Assembly: GCA_033060915.1 (NCBI GenBank)
Contig: CM065378.1
Coordinates: 10,745,001-10,809,000 of the forward strand
Length of the DNA stretch: 64,000 nucleotides
DNA from: Euryodendron excelsum
Lineage: Eukaryota > Streptophyta > Magnoliopsida > Ericales > Pentaphylacaceae
Direction of reading: 5' to 3'
Part shown: piece by piece, positions 34,886-48,598 of the stretch
How the letters are laid out: each line of letters begins with the position of its first letter
How positions within the stretch are numbered: position 1 is the first letter of the stretch
Program-made: the position numbers and the translations under genes
The notes under the pieces: generated by a model
What the model saw: only the letters and a program-made list of their open reading frames with translations
Databases searched by the model: none
Told to the model about the DNA's origin: nothing

Positions 34886-34941
<56 letters not shown>

Positions 34942-37262
34942 TTTCCTAAATGTTCCCCTAATTTGTACACATTACTAAATGAAAATCCCTGTAGTAGGAT
35001 AAAGAATTACTACAAGTATAAATAGCTCCGAGCTCAAAAACAAGTTCAAAAACATCAAAACTAACAAGATAATGATTACAATCAACGTCTATCTGCTAAA
35101 GGATTCTGTTCTCTACATGTAGTTATTCAGGTCCATGAATGTGGCACTATGAAGTCCCGCCAATGCTACCAAATAAATACTACATTAATGCGTGCAATTT
35201 ATTATGAAATTAAAAAGCCGTGCGACTTTACATTATTCATTCCAAATATGAAAGGGCACATGTATATACAGATTGCACAAAGCTGCACCACAGGTCCTTC
35301 GGGGTCATCGGTAATTGTGACACATAATAGCTATTGGGGGTAATTTTGAAAGCAACATTGGCATAAATCCTTTCACCAAACTCAAAAGCTATACTTACTT
35401 ACATATAAATCACTTGCATAAGCATTACTAATCTATAGTGAACTTGGCAAACTTGGAGATATAATAGGGACAAAACTTAAATAATGCATGTACTAATTAT
35501 AATCAGGCAATGTATCTTACGCAAGGCTATCACGCTGAAGATAAAGGAAAATATTTAGAATACAGGAACAAGAAATGAAGAAACATATTACCTTCCCACA
35601 AATCGGACAACTTTCGCTTCTCTCCATCCATTCATAGATGCAACTGAGGTGATAGTTGTGACAACAACGTGCAATTATTTTGGGATTTTCTTTGGTATAT
35701 TCTGTCAGAAAAGATTTAGAAACTAATAAGTTAATATAGAACAGAGTAGTTAAGTTACTAAAATGCTGCAAGCTACTCAAAAGTATTTGCCCTAAAGCTA
35801 TAATATCAAAGCAACCTTATCTGAAGTTCTGTTGGTAATTTTATATTTGGAAAAATGCTTAGTTTAATCTCCTGCAGCTGCACCATAAAGAAAAAATAAT
35901 AACTAGCTCTGGGTAGTTTTTACCTTCAAGACATGTGGGACAAACATCCTCATCTTCTGATACAGCATAGACATATCCGATTCCATTTTCCATTTTTTCC
36001 AGCAAGACCTTCGCAGAGGACTCTGAATGGCATTCTCTCGATTCTTCTTCATAGTAAGAACCATCCTGTTTGTCAACTCTAGTGCAAATTTTTGGGCTTA
36101 TTTGAACGTTTCTTCTTCTATGCAGTTCTGGCTCCAAGTGGGAATGACTTGTGCCTTTACCATGTCCCATACTCTCAAAATCATTTTGCAATTGGGAATT
36201 TTGGGGATTCAAGTCATTTGGCAAATGTGTAGCAATGTCAGATATTGGATTGTTGGGTGCCAACATAGAACTCGAAGAGGCGGCCCCCTGAAAAGATGGA
36301 ATGGCATGCATTTCCACTCTGCCAAATAATGCTCCATACTATAGACAAACATAGAAAGGGAGCAATGTTGTAGATGCACCAACATATGTATTTGAGGTCA
36401 ATTCATCCAACACTAAAGATATATAACAATACTAAATCATAGGTCAATTGTTCTAAAACCCAAAATAAAGTTGTAATAATAAAACCTTTCTCAACAAAAT
36501 AATTAGCACTTTTGACAGAAAAATGAATTAGACCAATACATGGTAGAAGCACAGAAGTAAATAAGCGAGCTGAAAAATGCTACTGTGCAGCTTCTCTAGA
36601 GTACCGCAGATCAGGTTTTATGACAAACAGTTTTTCTTCTTGAAAACTGAAGGTTTAGAAGAATCAGAGGCAAAGTTAATGTTCTTCTGAAAATGACAAA
36701 TCTTTAGCTAGTGTAGTAGTAAAAAATACATTTTTTTTTTTTTACTACCAGAGGTTAAGTTAAGAGTTGTTCAATCCAGCTTATATTCTTTCAGTTTATA
36801 AACATGACTAAACCCCCCTAAGGGGGTTATAAAGTTATGAGAGCAGATAAAGTCATTCTTGCACTCAAATTATTTAGTATGAACATTGCCAATTCAAATT
36901 TCCCAAAGCCCCAATTTCCCTAGGCAACATTGCCAATTAACCTTATAATGTGTAGATTAGCCAAGATATTTTTGAAAGAGGAGAAAGAAAAAGAGTCATA
37001 TGACCAAATGCTGGGATCAGACAGTTCCAAAAGAGCTTTTGATGAAACCTCACATTGGAGAGGCACAAGCAATAGATATGCGAAAATGAAATTCAAATTA
37101 CATTTGAAACGTGGAGAGGGGACAGGGACTCTCTGAACATACCTTATTCGTTAAGTTTTGAATGAAGCAATTGGGGCACATGCAATTTCCATGGTTGGAA
37201 CTGTTTGATTCTGCATTTTCTTCGGCGTCAGGAGCATGGAAGCAACAACAAAGAGAACCCAT
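34483..37262 (-). CDS. RING-H2 E3 ubiquitin ligase (At3g02290-like)
   Basis: Four coding exons on the minus strand: 37262-37143, 36338-35924, 35701-35592 and 34509-34483, all GT-AG, giving 223 residues. The N-terminus MGSLCCCFHAP fits N-myristoylation at Gly2 with palmitoylated cysteines, predicting membrane association. A cysteine pair (CMCPNC) follows within the first exon product, then a low-complexity Ser/Asn/His-rich middle. The C-terminal RING-H2 finger starts DEDVCPTCLEEYTKENPK, with C-C-C-H-H-C-C-C ligands through RCCHNYHLSCIYEW and SCPICGK, and the protein ends LMEFDETS. Layout, length and the VCPTCLEEYT/CPxCGK finger match the small plant family of Arabidopsis At3g02290 and At5g15790. 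E3 activity is expected from the finger; substrates are unknown. A 5' UTR intron probably lies upstream of 37262. Confidence 0.92.
34888..34939 (+). repeat. (CT)26 microsatellite in the last intron of the RING gene
   Basis: A perfect 52-bp CT dinucleotide run lies within the long final intron (34510-35591) of the minus-strand RING gene. Confidence 0.95.
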
Positions 37263-37821
37263 GATGAAGCTTCAATTTCTACATTAATTAGACCTCTACT
37301 ACACTGCTTAATCCGATCGAACTGGCGGAAAAAAACCAAGAAAATAAGCAATGCTAACAAACAAAGTTAATAAATAAATAAACAAAATAAGTGAGGGAAT
37401 AAATTACAGGGTAGGAGAGGATACAGACACCTCCCTGTCCTAGCAAGTGAAAATCACAAGGAGATTGACAATCCAAGGGTCATAAGAGAGTCAATCATAT
37501 ACCTTTTGATCATCTAACATAAATAATACCCAGAAAAGAACAAAACTTTACAACACAAATTAACCAAGAACACATGAAACATGAAGACTCTAAAGAATAA
37601 GAACCAGATATCAGTTACTTAGACTGATATAAAATAAAGTTTTCTAAAATTTGAAAAATCAAAGGAAAACAAGACCCCATAAAATAGGAGTTTGAGAATT
37701 ACCTTTCTCAGTCATGGAGCAAATTTCTGCTCAAAAGTATAGACTATGCATTCATGAATAAACGTAAATATGCATGTAGTACGTTTGTATATGACAAAAA
37801 CAAAGACAAAACCCATAAAGA

Positions 37822-37824
<3 letters not shown>

Positions 37825-37861
<37 letters not shown>
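37825..37861 (-). repeat. (GA)n tract near the 5' end of the RING gene
   Basis: About 37 bp of GA, which is CT on the transcribed strand, some 560 bp upstream of the RING gene start codon. CT tracts are common in plant 5' leaders, so this may mark the 5' UTR or promoter; that is inferred. Confidence 0.7.
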
Positions 37862-37864
<3 letters not shown>

Positions 37865-40268
37865 CTAGAGAGACAAGGCGATTGAGGGGGTGATTACTGT
37901 GGTGATCTGTGCTGACTGTTGAGTGTTCGACGTCGACCTTCGAATTTTCGATTCTGTCTCTTTATGTTGTTGGGTTAGGTTTAAGATTCTTCGCCGAGTA
38001 ATTAGCATTTTAAAGAATGCACGCAACACAATAAAGCACTGTTTGGTTGTTGGTTTTTACTTTATAATTAAATTGGATTTATTCATAGTTACGCAACGCA
38101 AAAGTAATCCTATTTAATTCTAATCAAACTTAAATTCTACGCAACATTTGTTCAATATGTATGGGTGTAAACGAGTCAAAGTCGGGTGGACTATTCAAAT
38201 TTAATTTAAAAAATTAATGAATTTTAAAATACATTCATGTTTATCATATTTACCTTCAAATTAATTTCAAATAAGTTTTAGTTGGTTATTAACATATTGA
38301 ATTGAGTTTGAGTCGAACTAAAAAAATTTAAAAAATTTTAACATGTGTTTAAACTTAATTTATTTAAATCACGAGTATCAAATAAGCTCTTAACTCATCG
38401 AACAAAAAAATTGAATTGGGGTACATTGGCTTATTTTACGGCTTTACATTATAAATAAAGCTAAATTTGTCAAATTTCAAACAATTTAGAAAAGATCATG
38501 TAGAATCGACTATCGTGATTAGATGATCATATGACTCATATAGTATAATGGATATGTATTAATATTGGCCATAATGACATTCAAAAAAATAAGATATGCT
38601 TACTAATTATAACCCGCAGTGTTATCTTTTTCTTCATTTTCTTTAGGTCATACATGGGATCACACACTCATGGTATGGAAAATGTGTTTTTTTAATCAGT
38701 CGAGAAAAGCTAATCCAAACTCAAACTTTTCCTATTCGAGACTTTAATGCAAAATTTTAAACTCCATAACTTATTGAATGAAATTTACTCAGTATCTGGC
38801 AATTTTTGTTGCGATGAAAGTAAAAGGAAAGTGAGTGTGTTTCTCACGTAAGTTACTCCAAGTTCAACTCTTGACTATTGAGTTTAGTCCGTGACCTAAT
38901 TCTAACGTAAATGGTTTGTCTTTAACTAAACTAAGAAAATTAGTCGAAATATGTATAAGCTAGTAAGAACATTCCTAACTGCAATAAATAAAAAGAGAGA
39001 GAGAGAGAAGGGAAGTGTTACTCTTCCTCTTTTTTGGATAAAATTTGGAGGAAAATAAAGAAAAAAAAATAATATTGTTTGGGGAAAAGGGAATGGGAAG
39101 AGAAGATTCAATAATAACATAGTGGACGCAAAATTGGTAATTATTGACTCCCACTTAGTTTCTCTCCAAACATTCTCAATTTTAGAGGAGAACCAAAATT
39201 AGAGTCCAAGGGTTAGACCATCCCTCCTACTTATTGTACGCTCAAATAAATTGTGCATTTGTTATCATTTTTCATTAATATACTGAGTAATCACAACTAC
39301 ACGAACGAATTTTTTATACAAAATAATGTGCATGTTAGTGATTCTTTTATTTTAATCAAAATATTCAACATGCTAACTCATAACTTTAAAAATACGACTG
39401 ACATATTATTTTGGTAAAATTTATTTCTTTACAAAAATTATATGTATATAGAGTTCAAAAATGAATTTGTCGAAATACTAACTCCATCCAGGAGCCCCAT
39501 TGCAGCCTTGGCAGCTATATGAATAATCCGTTTCTTTCTTTTAAGTACTTCAGCTGCTCCACCTCAATGAGGTTCAAAATTGAACAATTGCAACAATGGA
39601 ATTTAGAAATAAAAAACATGAATAGGAGTATTTCATATTGTTCTTTTTTAAGCTTTTTTTTTTTTAATAGAAAACTGACCAAGTTCTTTAAGGTGTCACA
39701 AATAAGAAAGATCCAATGCAACCACAAATTCGTAAATATGTTAAATAACAAACAGTATTTTTGTTTTTATAAATCAAAACTGACCCTTTCTTGTAAGAGG
39801 TTTGACCATAGGTTGGTTTGGATATTTCAAACCCCGACCTAAAATAACTTAATTAAGTTACTCTTTTTCTTTTCGATTAAAGGATATTTAGATTTTTAAT
39901 CGACTAAATGTATATTTTATGCATCGTATGAATAACGATTAGCGGAAATCAATTTGCAAAGACAAGCCTAAAGTTCCCATAGCTTCACAATTACTCTAGA
40001 AGGAATGGCCCTGCTCCTTTTTGACAGGCAAGTTGAGGAATAGCCCCCCACAACAAAAAAACAAAAGAAACAAAGAAGGAGCGATGATTAAGCAGCAAAA
40101 GAGGTAAAAGAGAAAGCAAAGGAAAAGAAACTTATGGCCCAGAACTATCATATAGAAATTAGCTTTACACTTCACAGTGCCATAGCCAAGGGTCTAATTG
40201 CTACCTCTCTCTTTCTTCTTCTTATAATTCCCCTTATCTTCTGATTAAAGCTCCATCTCTTCTCGGAG
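37862..40268. other. Intergenic region between the RING and stress-protein genes
   Basis: AT-rich, with no credible ORF or recognised transposon ends. The left end should contain the RING gene promoter (divergent transcription), and the last 100 bp the leader of the stress-protein gene, with a CTTCTTCTTATAA stretch near 40225. Confidence 0.45.
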
Positions 40269-41272
40269 ATGGGCCGAACAGGGGTAAGGTTGCCAAGTTT
40301 CTGCTTAAACAGGATTAGGCCTCATGTCCGGGTTCGTTCGCCACCTGTACAGTCCAACCACGATGCGGTGGATTCCACCACAACCGATAGTAAAACTGAG
40401 AATTCTGGCAATGTTGAAGAAGAGAATTCCGGTGATGTCAAGAAGCCCAGGGCGGCAATGGGCCGGAAAATCATGATTGTGGTTGATTCGAGCATGGAAG
40501 CTAAGGGAGCTCTACAATGGGCATTAACTCACACTGTTCAGAGCCAAGACAATGTAATTCTTCTTTATGTAAGCAAGCCTTCTAAACAAGGTTGGACCTT
40601 TCAATATTTTTCTTCCTTTAATTGCTCTTCTGTACATATTTATAGAAACTATAAAAACGAAAAAACGAAAATAAAGTTAAAAGAGTTTCTGTTACAGGTG
40701 AAGAGCCTAGCAAGCAGATAGCTCCAAGAGTTTCTGAATTTCTTCAGTCCACGAAGAACAAATGTCAACTGAAGAGACCTGAGGTGGGTAAATTTTTTAT
40801 GAGCTATGTGATCTTCCATAGGTAGATGCTAAAGAATTTATGTTACTTTATGTTACATGAACTCGAGTACAGCCGTAGTGGTGTCCAATATGGAGTGGTA
40901 AATTTATATAATTTTCATGTTTTTTAATATATTTATTTTATTTAATAAGATAAAATAGTGTTTGCATATCATGTTTGTGCATGACAGGTTCAAATTGAGG
41001 TTGCAGTGGCAGAAGGGAAGGAGAAAGGTCCAGCCATAGTCGAAGAGGCGAAGAAGCAAGGGGCGGCGCTACTGGTTCTAGGACAGAAGAAGCATTCAAT
41101 GACATGGCGGCTCTTGATGATGTGGGCGGGGAATCGAGCGGGAGGTGGGGCGGTGGAGTACTGTATCCAGAATGCCAGTTGCATGGCAATTGCAGTGAGG
41201 AGGAAGAGCAGGAAGCTTGGAGGGTATTTGATCACAACAAAGCGCCACAAAGATTTCTGGCTCTTGGCTTAA
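40269..41272 (+). CDS. Universal stress protein (USP/UspA-like) family protein
   Basis: Three exons, 40269-40590, 40698-40783 and 40988-41272, GT-AG, encoding 230 residues. After a basic N-terminal extension of about 60 residues (MGRTGVRLPSFCLNRIRPHV, then an acidic Ser/Asn-rich linker), the USP fold starts KIMIVVDSSMEAKGALQWAL (beta-1 with the conserved Asp, then helix 1). It continues with VILLYVSKP, VQIEVAVAEG and ALLVLGQKKHS. The tail YCIQNASCMAIAVRRKSRKL and GGYLITTKRHKDFWLLA is characteristic of a plant subgroup that includes At1g44760. Members are adenine-nucleotide alpha-hydrolase-like folds, often nucleotide-binding. The classical G-x2-G-x9-G loop is not intact, so ATP binding is uncertain. 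Function is probably stress-related and unproven. Confidence 0.9.
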
Positions 41273-42888
41273 TAATCATACAGCTTGTGGATGGTTTCTT
41301 GATCTTGTGACTATGGAGGGTGAAATGTAATATTATTTCACAGAATGTGATTGATGTTGTATTGTTTGTAGATAATGAGAAAAGCATATTGATTTATGGA
41401 AAAGAGAATTTGGGTAGGAATGAAAAGTGGTGTGTGTCGTGACCAATGCCATCAGCTATTATGGGTAAAGGGAAAAGCATTGGGGCCCTTTGAGCACTTT
41501 AAGGACTCTTCTGATGGTAAACTTGCTCAATTAGGGCACATGGCCTCTTGAGTTCTTTGATGACAAACCTTAAGTTAAGGCATGTTGGGGGACACTTGAC
41601 CCACCTGCTACTGTCCTTTGGTGTCACAAGCTCCAGATAGTAAGCTTGTCTCTACCCACATAGGTAAAATCTGTATGGTTAGCTTGACCAGCCTACTTTC
41701 TTGAGTTTGAGTTTGTGCAAGGTTATCGTCAAGATAAACTATATAAACTTGATGAATTGCATAAATGATAGCCGGTTATATGAAGGCATAAGCATGAATC
41801 AAACTTGAGATGTTTAGCATCAAAAGACTAGCCAACCAGTGAGCTGTGGTTCTGTATGGCTGCAATTAACAACAAAAACAAGCATACCAAATCTTATGTT
41901 GTTCCAGCTCAAAAGCATCCAACATGCCAACTTGCATGTTGTAGAAAGGGAAATGTAGTCATGTCTGTTAGACTGAAAATCATCAAGAATGAGGACTTCC
42001 ATTATTCAAAGCTAAGATGGCTTCACATGCTCTGAGATAATTGAAATTTCAACTCCCACAAACTTGTGTACTGCATACAAATTTCTACTGCGATTAAAAC
42101 ATCAAGAATGCTTGGCTCTGTTTGACTACAGTTCTAATGTATTAGACCATGCAAATTACTTATTATATTAACTTCTAATTCCTCCTCAATGAGTAGACAT
42201 AATGTGATAAGCAAAGATTGAAGTCATTGCTTGATCTTTTGATTATTGATTTTAATTTTGTCTCCGTTGATATCAGATTTCGTTTTTGTATTGTGGTTAG
42301 GGGTATTCGAGTCAGTTTACGCGCATTTTAACTAATTTCTTTCTCGGTCTAGTAAAAAACAAGTCATTTACATTGAACTTAAGGTAATCACGAGTGATAA
42401 ATCTTTGACGGCCTGACCCTAAGAGTTGAACTTGGGTTGGTCATCATGGATAGTACACCCAATTGAATATCTAAGACAACCCTGGGTTGTTGACACTAGA
42501 TTTTGTCACTATTTCAAAGCATCAAATTTCTGCATACATGACAACCATTCATTGGGTCACTTCTCAGTAAATTATTTGAGTGCCTAGAACACCAATCACA
42601 ACTTTCTTTGCCTTATTTTTTTAATTGAAAAATAATATTTTCTGAAAAGATTTAAACAAAAAATTTCACCACGTGATAAATTATTTTCATAACTAAGAGC
42701 CTTTATAATTCATAATGGGATTTATGATATTTTGTACAATTCTTATGAATTTAAAAAAAAAAAAAAAAAAAGAACACTTCTCCTATCCGGCCCATTTCAT
42801 ATTGGGCAGCCCAATGGATTGTTTCCATGGACACAGAGAAAGGCCAGAACTATTCAGCAAACTGATGAGCACAACAGCTTCCAGCATT
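41273..42888. other. Intergenic region downstream of the stress-protein gene
   Basis: Contains the 3' UTR of the stress-protein gene and about 1.5 kb of AT-rich sequence up to the target duplication of the Mutator-type element. Small ORFs (41820-42002 minus, 42732-42953 plus) show no domain. A poly-A run lies at about 42752-42770. Nothing else is recognised. Confidence 0.5.
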
Positions 42889-44790
42889 TAAACTTAAGGA
42901 TAAATTACACTGACCACCCCCGGAGTTTGGCAAAATATAAGAAAATATTCTAACAAACTAAGAATTTCATTGTCCTCCCTCACTTTTAAGATTATATACC
43001 AAATTCCTCTTTCCGTTAAGTTACTGTTAAGAAAAGTAATAGATTTTATTTAAGTGATATTATAAAATTTTAAAATCCCCAAGTTATCCATACCAAGTGT
43101 CAGTCAACTAAAAGGTGTACTAATAGTCAAATTAAGAACCCATAAACCCATCATTTAATGCCATTTAATCAATATGTTTTAATGAAATAAACTAACAATC
43201 CAATCAAATGTTGCCATGTGGCTTCTTAAAGCACCATCTTCCTTTTCACCATCATCCCCTCATTTCCTCATTCCAACAACGCTAATAGACCACCATGCCC
43301 AGTTGTCACGGGCTTGAAATTCTCACACTTTGGACCCGTACAACACTTGAACACTGGACTCACTCTAGTGCTAAGTAAACTTAAATCCTCACTTATGAGA
43401 AAGACTAAGTGAAACAAGAACAAGAGAAAGGAAATAAGATAGCACACTTGAAAAGAAACTTGAAAGGTTCACTCAAACTCTTGAAAATACTTGCTTACAC
43501 TTGATGGTTTACAAGTGAGCTCCTCTCCCTTGTTTATAGTCATTCACCTCTTGAATAGATGGTTAGGATTAATTTGATCCAAGGGTAGAGAATGAGTATT
43601 TAGAATTCTCCCTAAAAATATCTAAATATTTACAAAGCTTCCTCACGAAGCTCCCCCCCCCCCCCCCCCAAAAAAAATTCTAGAATATTCTACTATATAC
43701 ACTTGTGTGAAAGATTTTAAATTACAAATTTTTCCTATTATTCTAGAATGCTCTTGTCACATCCCATAACCCGGCCTATACAGATTTAGGGTACATGACT
43801 GGCCAGTAGTAAGGCTACCCAATGCCGCATTACATAAACTGGTTGATTACCTGTGCATAATCATTTAAAATGATGCATAATTGCAAAGAAATAGGACTTT
43901 TGATAACTTGAATTCATAATTTGTGTAATATATGGTAGAGCTGTGCCTAATCCAAATCATAATATTCATATAAGCCTAATCAAGGCTCACTACAGTTATA
44001 ACGTTTATACCATTACAAAACATTGAGGTTTAGCCCTCAAACATATTACAAAACATTGGGCCCGTGAGCCGTGGCTCAAAATACACATATGACCTCGCTT
44101 TAGGGCCTCCCAGATTGGCTACCTGAAAATCATTTGAGAAAAACGTAAGCTAATGCTTGTGAATAACAATAATGCATGAGCATAAAATACCATAGACTAC
44201 ATTTATGTTTAATGTCCATGACAATAGAGGTACATTTATGCATGTGTGGTATGAAAGAAACGTATAGGTATAATCTTAAAGACACATGAAGCAAAGACAT
44301 GATCTAGTAAAGTGTGATATAGCTTGTCATTGGCATAATATATATCATAACTTATGATTGTACATCTAATCTCATCGTATAACCTTAGACACATCTATAT
44401 CATTATTCTCGGAATCGTATAATGAGTAAATATGAAAACATAAACAGCATAAGCATCACATTCAAATACTAAACATTTCGAACATAGCATCATAGGAGTG
44501 AGACATAACCCATAACATGACTTCGTAAGGCATAACATAGCTATCATACTTCTCATCCCAGAGCATAAGTATGTTATGTCTCTATATCAGAGTTAGGCTC
44601 CACAAAAGTAACCTTAAAGGTCATGTGTAGGGCTCTTTAGGCTAAACCATGTACAATGTTGCCCGCTTCGGCGCTTTATGTCACGTATGTGCCCACCTCA
44701 CGGTTTTAAATGCATTGCGATGGTAACACTTCGCCCTGCCTACTCCCTCAGGAGCGTTTGAGCTATCCGAGTACTTGGCACAATAATGTC

Positions 44791-44965
44791 CGTTCTGGCT
44801 CACACCTGCCTACCCCCCATTCGGGCGTTTGGTCTCAGCCGCACGGTACACATAGGGCTCTTTAGGCCAACATTAGATTGTTTGTTCTGGCTCGCACCTG
44901 CCTACCCCCTTTTTGGGCGCTTAGTCTTAGTCACACGGTACACATAAGGTTCTTTAGGCCAACAT
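44791..44965. repeat. Short tandem duplications within the long solo LTR
   Basis: Copies at 44791-44873 and 44883-44965 share GTTCTGGCTC, CACCTGCCTACCCCC, CACGGTACACATA and CTTTAGGCCAACAT. Related CTTTAGGCCAA fragments extend from 44630 to 45180. A second pair (45210-45250 and 45283-45322) shares CGATAG and TAGGAC-ATCG blocks. These are internal repeats of the LTR family. Confidence 0.75.
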
Positions 44966-46334
44966 AGTAACCATGAAGGTCACGTACAGGCTCTTTAGGC
45001 CAACCATAAAAGTTAGGCTCAATCATTAAGAGCTATGCTCAGTTATTAGCACGTAAAGTGCTTTAGGCCAATCATAAGAGTTAGGCTCAGTTATAATAAT
45101 TGTAAGGTTCATACGTAGGCTTCTTAAGTCAATCATAAGAGCTATGCTCAATTATAATAACCCTAAGGTTACATCCAGCCTTTTAAGCCAAGGGACGTCT
45201 CCCAACATGGCGATAGATTATTTCGTGTCCCCTACCGTAGGACCATCGTTGCTAGTTTAGGGTTTTGCCACGAAAGACCTTACATGACGATAGTTTATTT
45301 TACGTCTCCCATCCTAGGACTATCGGGCTAGATTAAAGTCTCGCCATGAAAAGATCTTGAGTTAGAGTCATATGTTAAAAATTTTACATTTACCTTATGT
45401 GAACGTTCTAGTCCGTAGATTGTAATTCATATCATAGATAAGGTTCGTATGTAATCCAAAGCATGACATTTATACTTGAACGTAATCATTGATGCATTGA
45501 AGATATGGAAAACATTCATGATATAGAAGCAAGCTTAATACATTGGGAAAATAATAGAATTTTAGTCATGGCATATCGTTACTCACCTCTTTCCGGTTGA
45601 ATGAACGATAAACGAGGTGTTCCTACACATAATTCACATAGAAACATGGGACATCAATACAAGGTTCCAAGGCAAAGCAATAGCACCTAGGTCAAGACTA
45701 AGCACATAAACCTCTCGACCCCGACTCAACAACACCTTATTCTCGCAATGGGAAAGTGAGGTTGAATTCTGGGACAAGGCCCCGATATAAAATAAGGACA
45801 TGAAGTTGAGGTTTGAACATGAAAGCTGGAACGTCAACTTTTTCATTGAGTCCGAACCACCCCTCAATGATGAGTTCACACCTAAGGCTAGTTTCATTTG
45901 GAAATAGGCTTAAAGGCCTTTAATTTGATAGCTCATGGGCCAAAAACACATTTCTTGTGAAGAAGTTAGGTCTCGCAAAGAATGGGGTAACACTTTGGAA
46001 AAATAAGATTTTTGGCATAGTTTTGGGTCAACTTTGAATTTCAATATCTCTCAATATATAATTAATTAGAGAGAAAACTTTATATGGGTAGAAAGGTCTG
46101 TGTGTCTAGTTTCTTACGCTTTAAACGGTGCATCAATCCGAGTTTTGTAAAGAAAGTTATGCCCGTTTTACCAAACAGTGCTGAAACTGGCAAGCTGTTC
46201 GAACGCCCAGGCAAAATGAACTGGGAGGTCGAACGCTCAAATGGGAGTTTGAACTCCACGAAGAAAGTTTGAAAAAACCCTTCTCTGAGGGTTCAAACTC
46301 CCCCCGAGGGAGTTCGAACTCTTAGGCTTATTTC

Positions 46335-47825
46335 TGACACGCCTCCAGATATGCTTCAACTAGAGTCACTCCGCAAGGGTACGGAGGTCGCGCTTGTAAT
46401 AAAACCGGAGGATCCGGTGTCGTTCTCTCCCAAGGGAATTCTGCAAATATAGCAACAAAGCTTAACTAGCACGGGTACTTATCTTAATGGATTGCAAATG
46501 AAAATTCTTATCTTTTCTTAACATAAAAGAGACCGAAAATATGTTGGTTTTGAGATGATGGTGGTTCTATGCTTCATGCAATAATTTAATAACTAATAAA
46601 GACAACAAAAGCTAGTTTTATGTAATTAAGGAGAAAAGCTTGGACATGGTTGTTTGATCCACCAATTCACAACAAGGGTTTCCAATGAGAGGTTTATAAC
46701 TCAAATAAAGAATCACACCTTGGATTCTTGATTCGGAAAATGTTGACTATAAAAATGTGGGTTTTGTTTGATTGAGCATAAAGAGGGAATCTATAATTGG
46801 TACCCTAGAATCAAACCTTAAACATGTGCAATACTTATACCAAATATTGATTTGTGCATAAATATTGCCAAAGGATTATGAATCTAAGTTTTTCTAATGA
46901 ATCTCATGCTAAATCAAATGAAACCATATAATTTTGAGGATATGACTCTAAAGTTCAAACAACCCATTTTCAACCCTTTGAAGATCCTTGGTGGATCTTC
47001 ACAACCACATCCAAGAGGTATTTAGCTACTAGAATCCATGTCAAAGAGCATAAAATAAGCCAAATCTATCATTAAACTATAAAGACCTAGTGTTTGGTTG
47101 CTAAGAAAATGAGGGAAAGTGTCAAGAAAATGATGGAAAGTTGCTAGAAAAGGTAGAAAATCATTCACTTCATATATATATCAAACATTCACTTACAATG
47201 ATCCAAAAGCAATAAATAACATTAAATACAAAGCATTAAGAGTAGATCTAACTAAAAACCTTACAAGATAACAAAAATCCACTTTTTGGAGCCTTCTTCC
47301 CGTCCAAACTCTGCAGAAAATGACCTATATCCCTCTTTGTCTGGAACAAAAACTTTTATACTCTGCAGAAAAACAGAGTCTGTATACACTGATCGATCGG
47401 CTGAAGGATCGCCCGATTGAACGATCCAGGCGATCGAACGCCCGATCGATCGCAAAACCGACCCCTCTGAAGTTTGCTTCTGTGTAGTTTGTTGAGGGAA
47501 TTCTGACGTCATCGATCGAACGCCCGATCGATCGGAAAAACGCCCTCTCTGAAGTTTGCTGCAGAAGGTCGAACAGAGCATCACCGATCGATCGCAGGAT
47601 CACCGATCGATTGGCCGATCGAACGTTCCGTGGACCGTTCGATCGGGCGATCGATTGGTCATCCTCAAGATTGCCCATTTGCCTTAGTTTAAGCTCCAAT
47701 TCTTGTAAAAAGTGCACAAAAGGAGTTTCAATGCATTTTGAGAGTTATAATACTAAATTAACACTGGAATTTAACTAATCAAATAACAATTTAAGTCAAA
47801 AGATTACTATTTCTAAGAGTAATCA
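46335..47825 (-). mobile_element. Athila-like solo LTR, related to the nested element's LTRs
   Basis: Begins TGACACGCC and ends GAGTAATCA, with a perfect 5-bp duplication, ATTTC, at 46330-46334 and 47826-47830. Its reverse complement matches the LTRs at 23815 and 29031 block by block: the CGCGACC/TACTC end, the segment around TTCTTGATTCGG, CACTTTCTTAGCAACCAAACACT and the CGATCGATCG block (47390-47660). At 1,491 bp it is shorter and clearly diverged, so it comes from an older relative. A single LTR with a duplication means the rest was removed by LTR-LTR recombination. Confidence 0.9.
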
Positions 47826-48598
47826 ATTTCTCACTGTTCGAACTCTATATTGGGAGTTCGAATGCCCTGTTCTGGGCAACACTCGAAGCTCAACCAAAAT
47901 ATAATCAAAACTTCTCCAAACATAACCAAACCTTCCTAATACTCTTAGGGCTCAAAGATTAGCACACAAGGATGATAATAACTCAAAATGGAGAAGAAAG
48001 AACAATCAAATTAAAGGTATCTAAGATTTTAGAAACCTAAGCCCTAACTTATATAAATTAGGGATTTCAATCCCAAACTCTCAAATCCTACAATGGGGTC
48101 TACAATTCTCAAGATTCAATCTATTTGGGACTCAAATGAGTCCCCTAGAACAACTCAATATCACAACCCATCAAGATACATGCATATATATACACAATTT
48201 GAAAAAAGAAATGGAACTTACCTCTCTTCAAGCTTGCCCAAGCCTCCAATGACTTCTCTTGGCTTGGGTGGAGGCTCTCCAAGTTCTCTCTCTTCCTTCA
48301 ATCTTCTCCCTCTTTTTTCTCTTCTCCTCTTCTCCCTATCTTCTTCTACCGAACAGTTGGGTGTGTGTGTGTGTTTTGTGTATATAAGGATGATACACAT
48401 GGGAATAATCCCATGTGTCTCACTTCAAGAGCTTAAGCTACATTACACCCACTTATTGGTCATTTTTTTTTTTTACCCAATGATGTAATAATTTTTATTA
48501 AACCATACAAACACTGCAAGTTCACATTAATTTAAATAAATAGAGGTTCGGGATATTACAGCTCTCTTTGGGTGGAAGCTTCTAGAACCACTCTATAG

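Larger units (their letters stand above)
43755..48560 (-). mobile_element. Solo LTR (about 3.3 kb, probably Tekay/Del-type) carrying a nested solo LTR
   Basis: Termini TGTCACATCCC and GGGATATTACA are flanked by a perfect 5-bp duplication, GCTCT, at 43750-43754 and 48561-48565. Removing the inner solo LTR (46335-47825 plus 5 bp) leaves about 3,310 bp. The ends are not repeated internally and there are no gag or pol ORFs, so it is a single LTR left by recombination. Minus orientation is favoured by CTTATATACAC near 48380 followed by a purine-rich leader. LTRs this long with TGT...ACA ends fit chromovirus Tekay/Del elements; the lineage is inferred. Confidence 0.82.
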
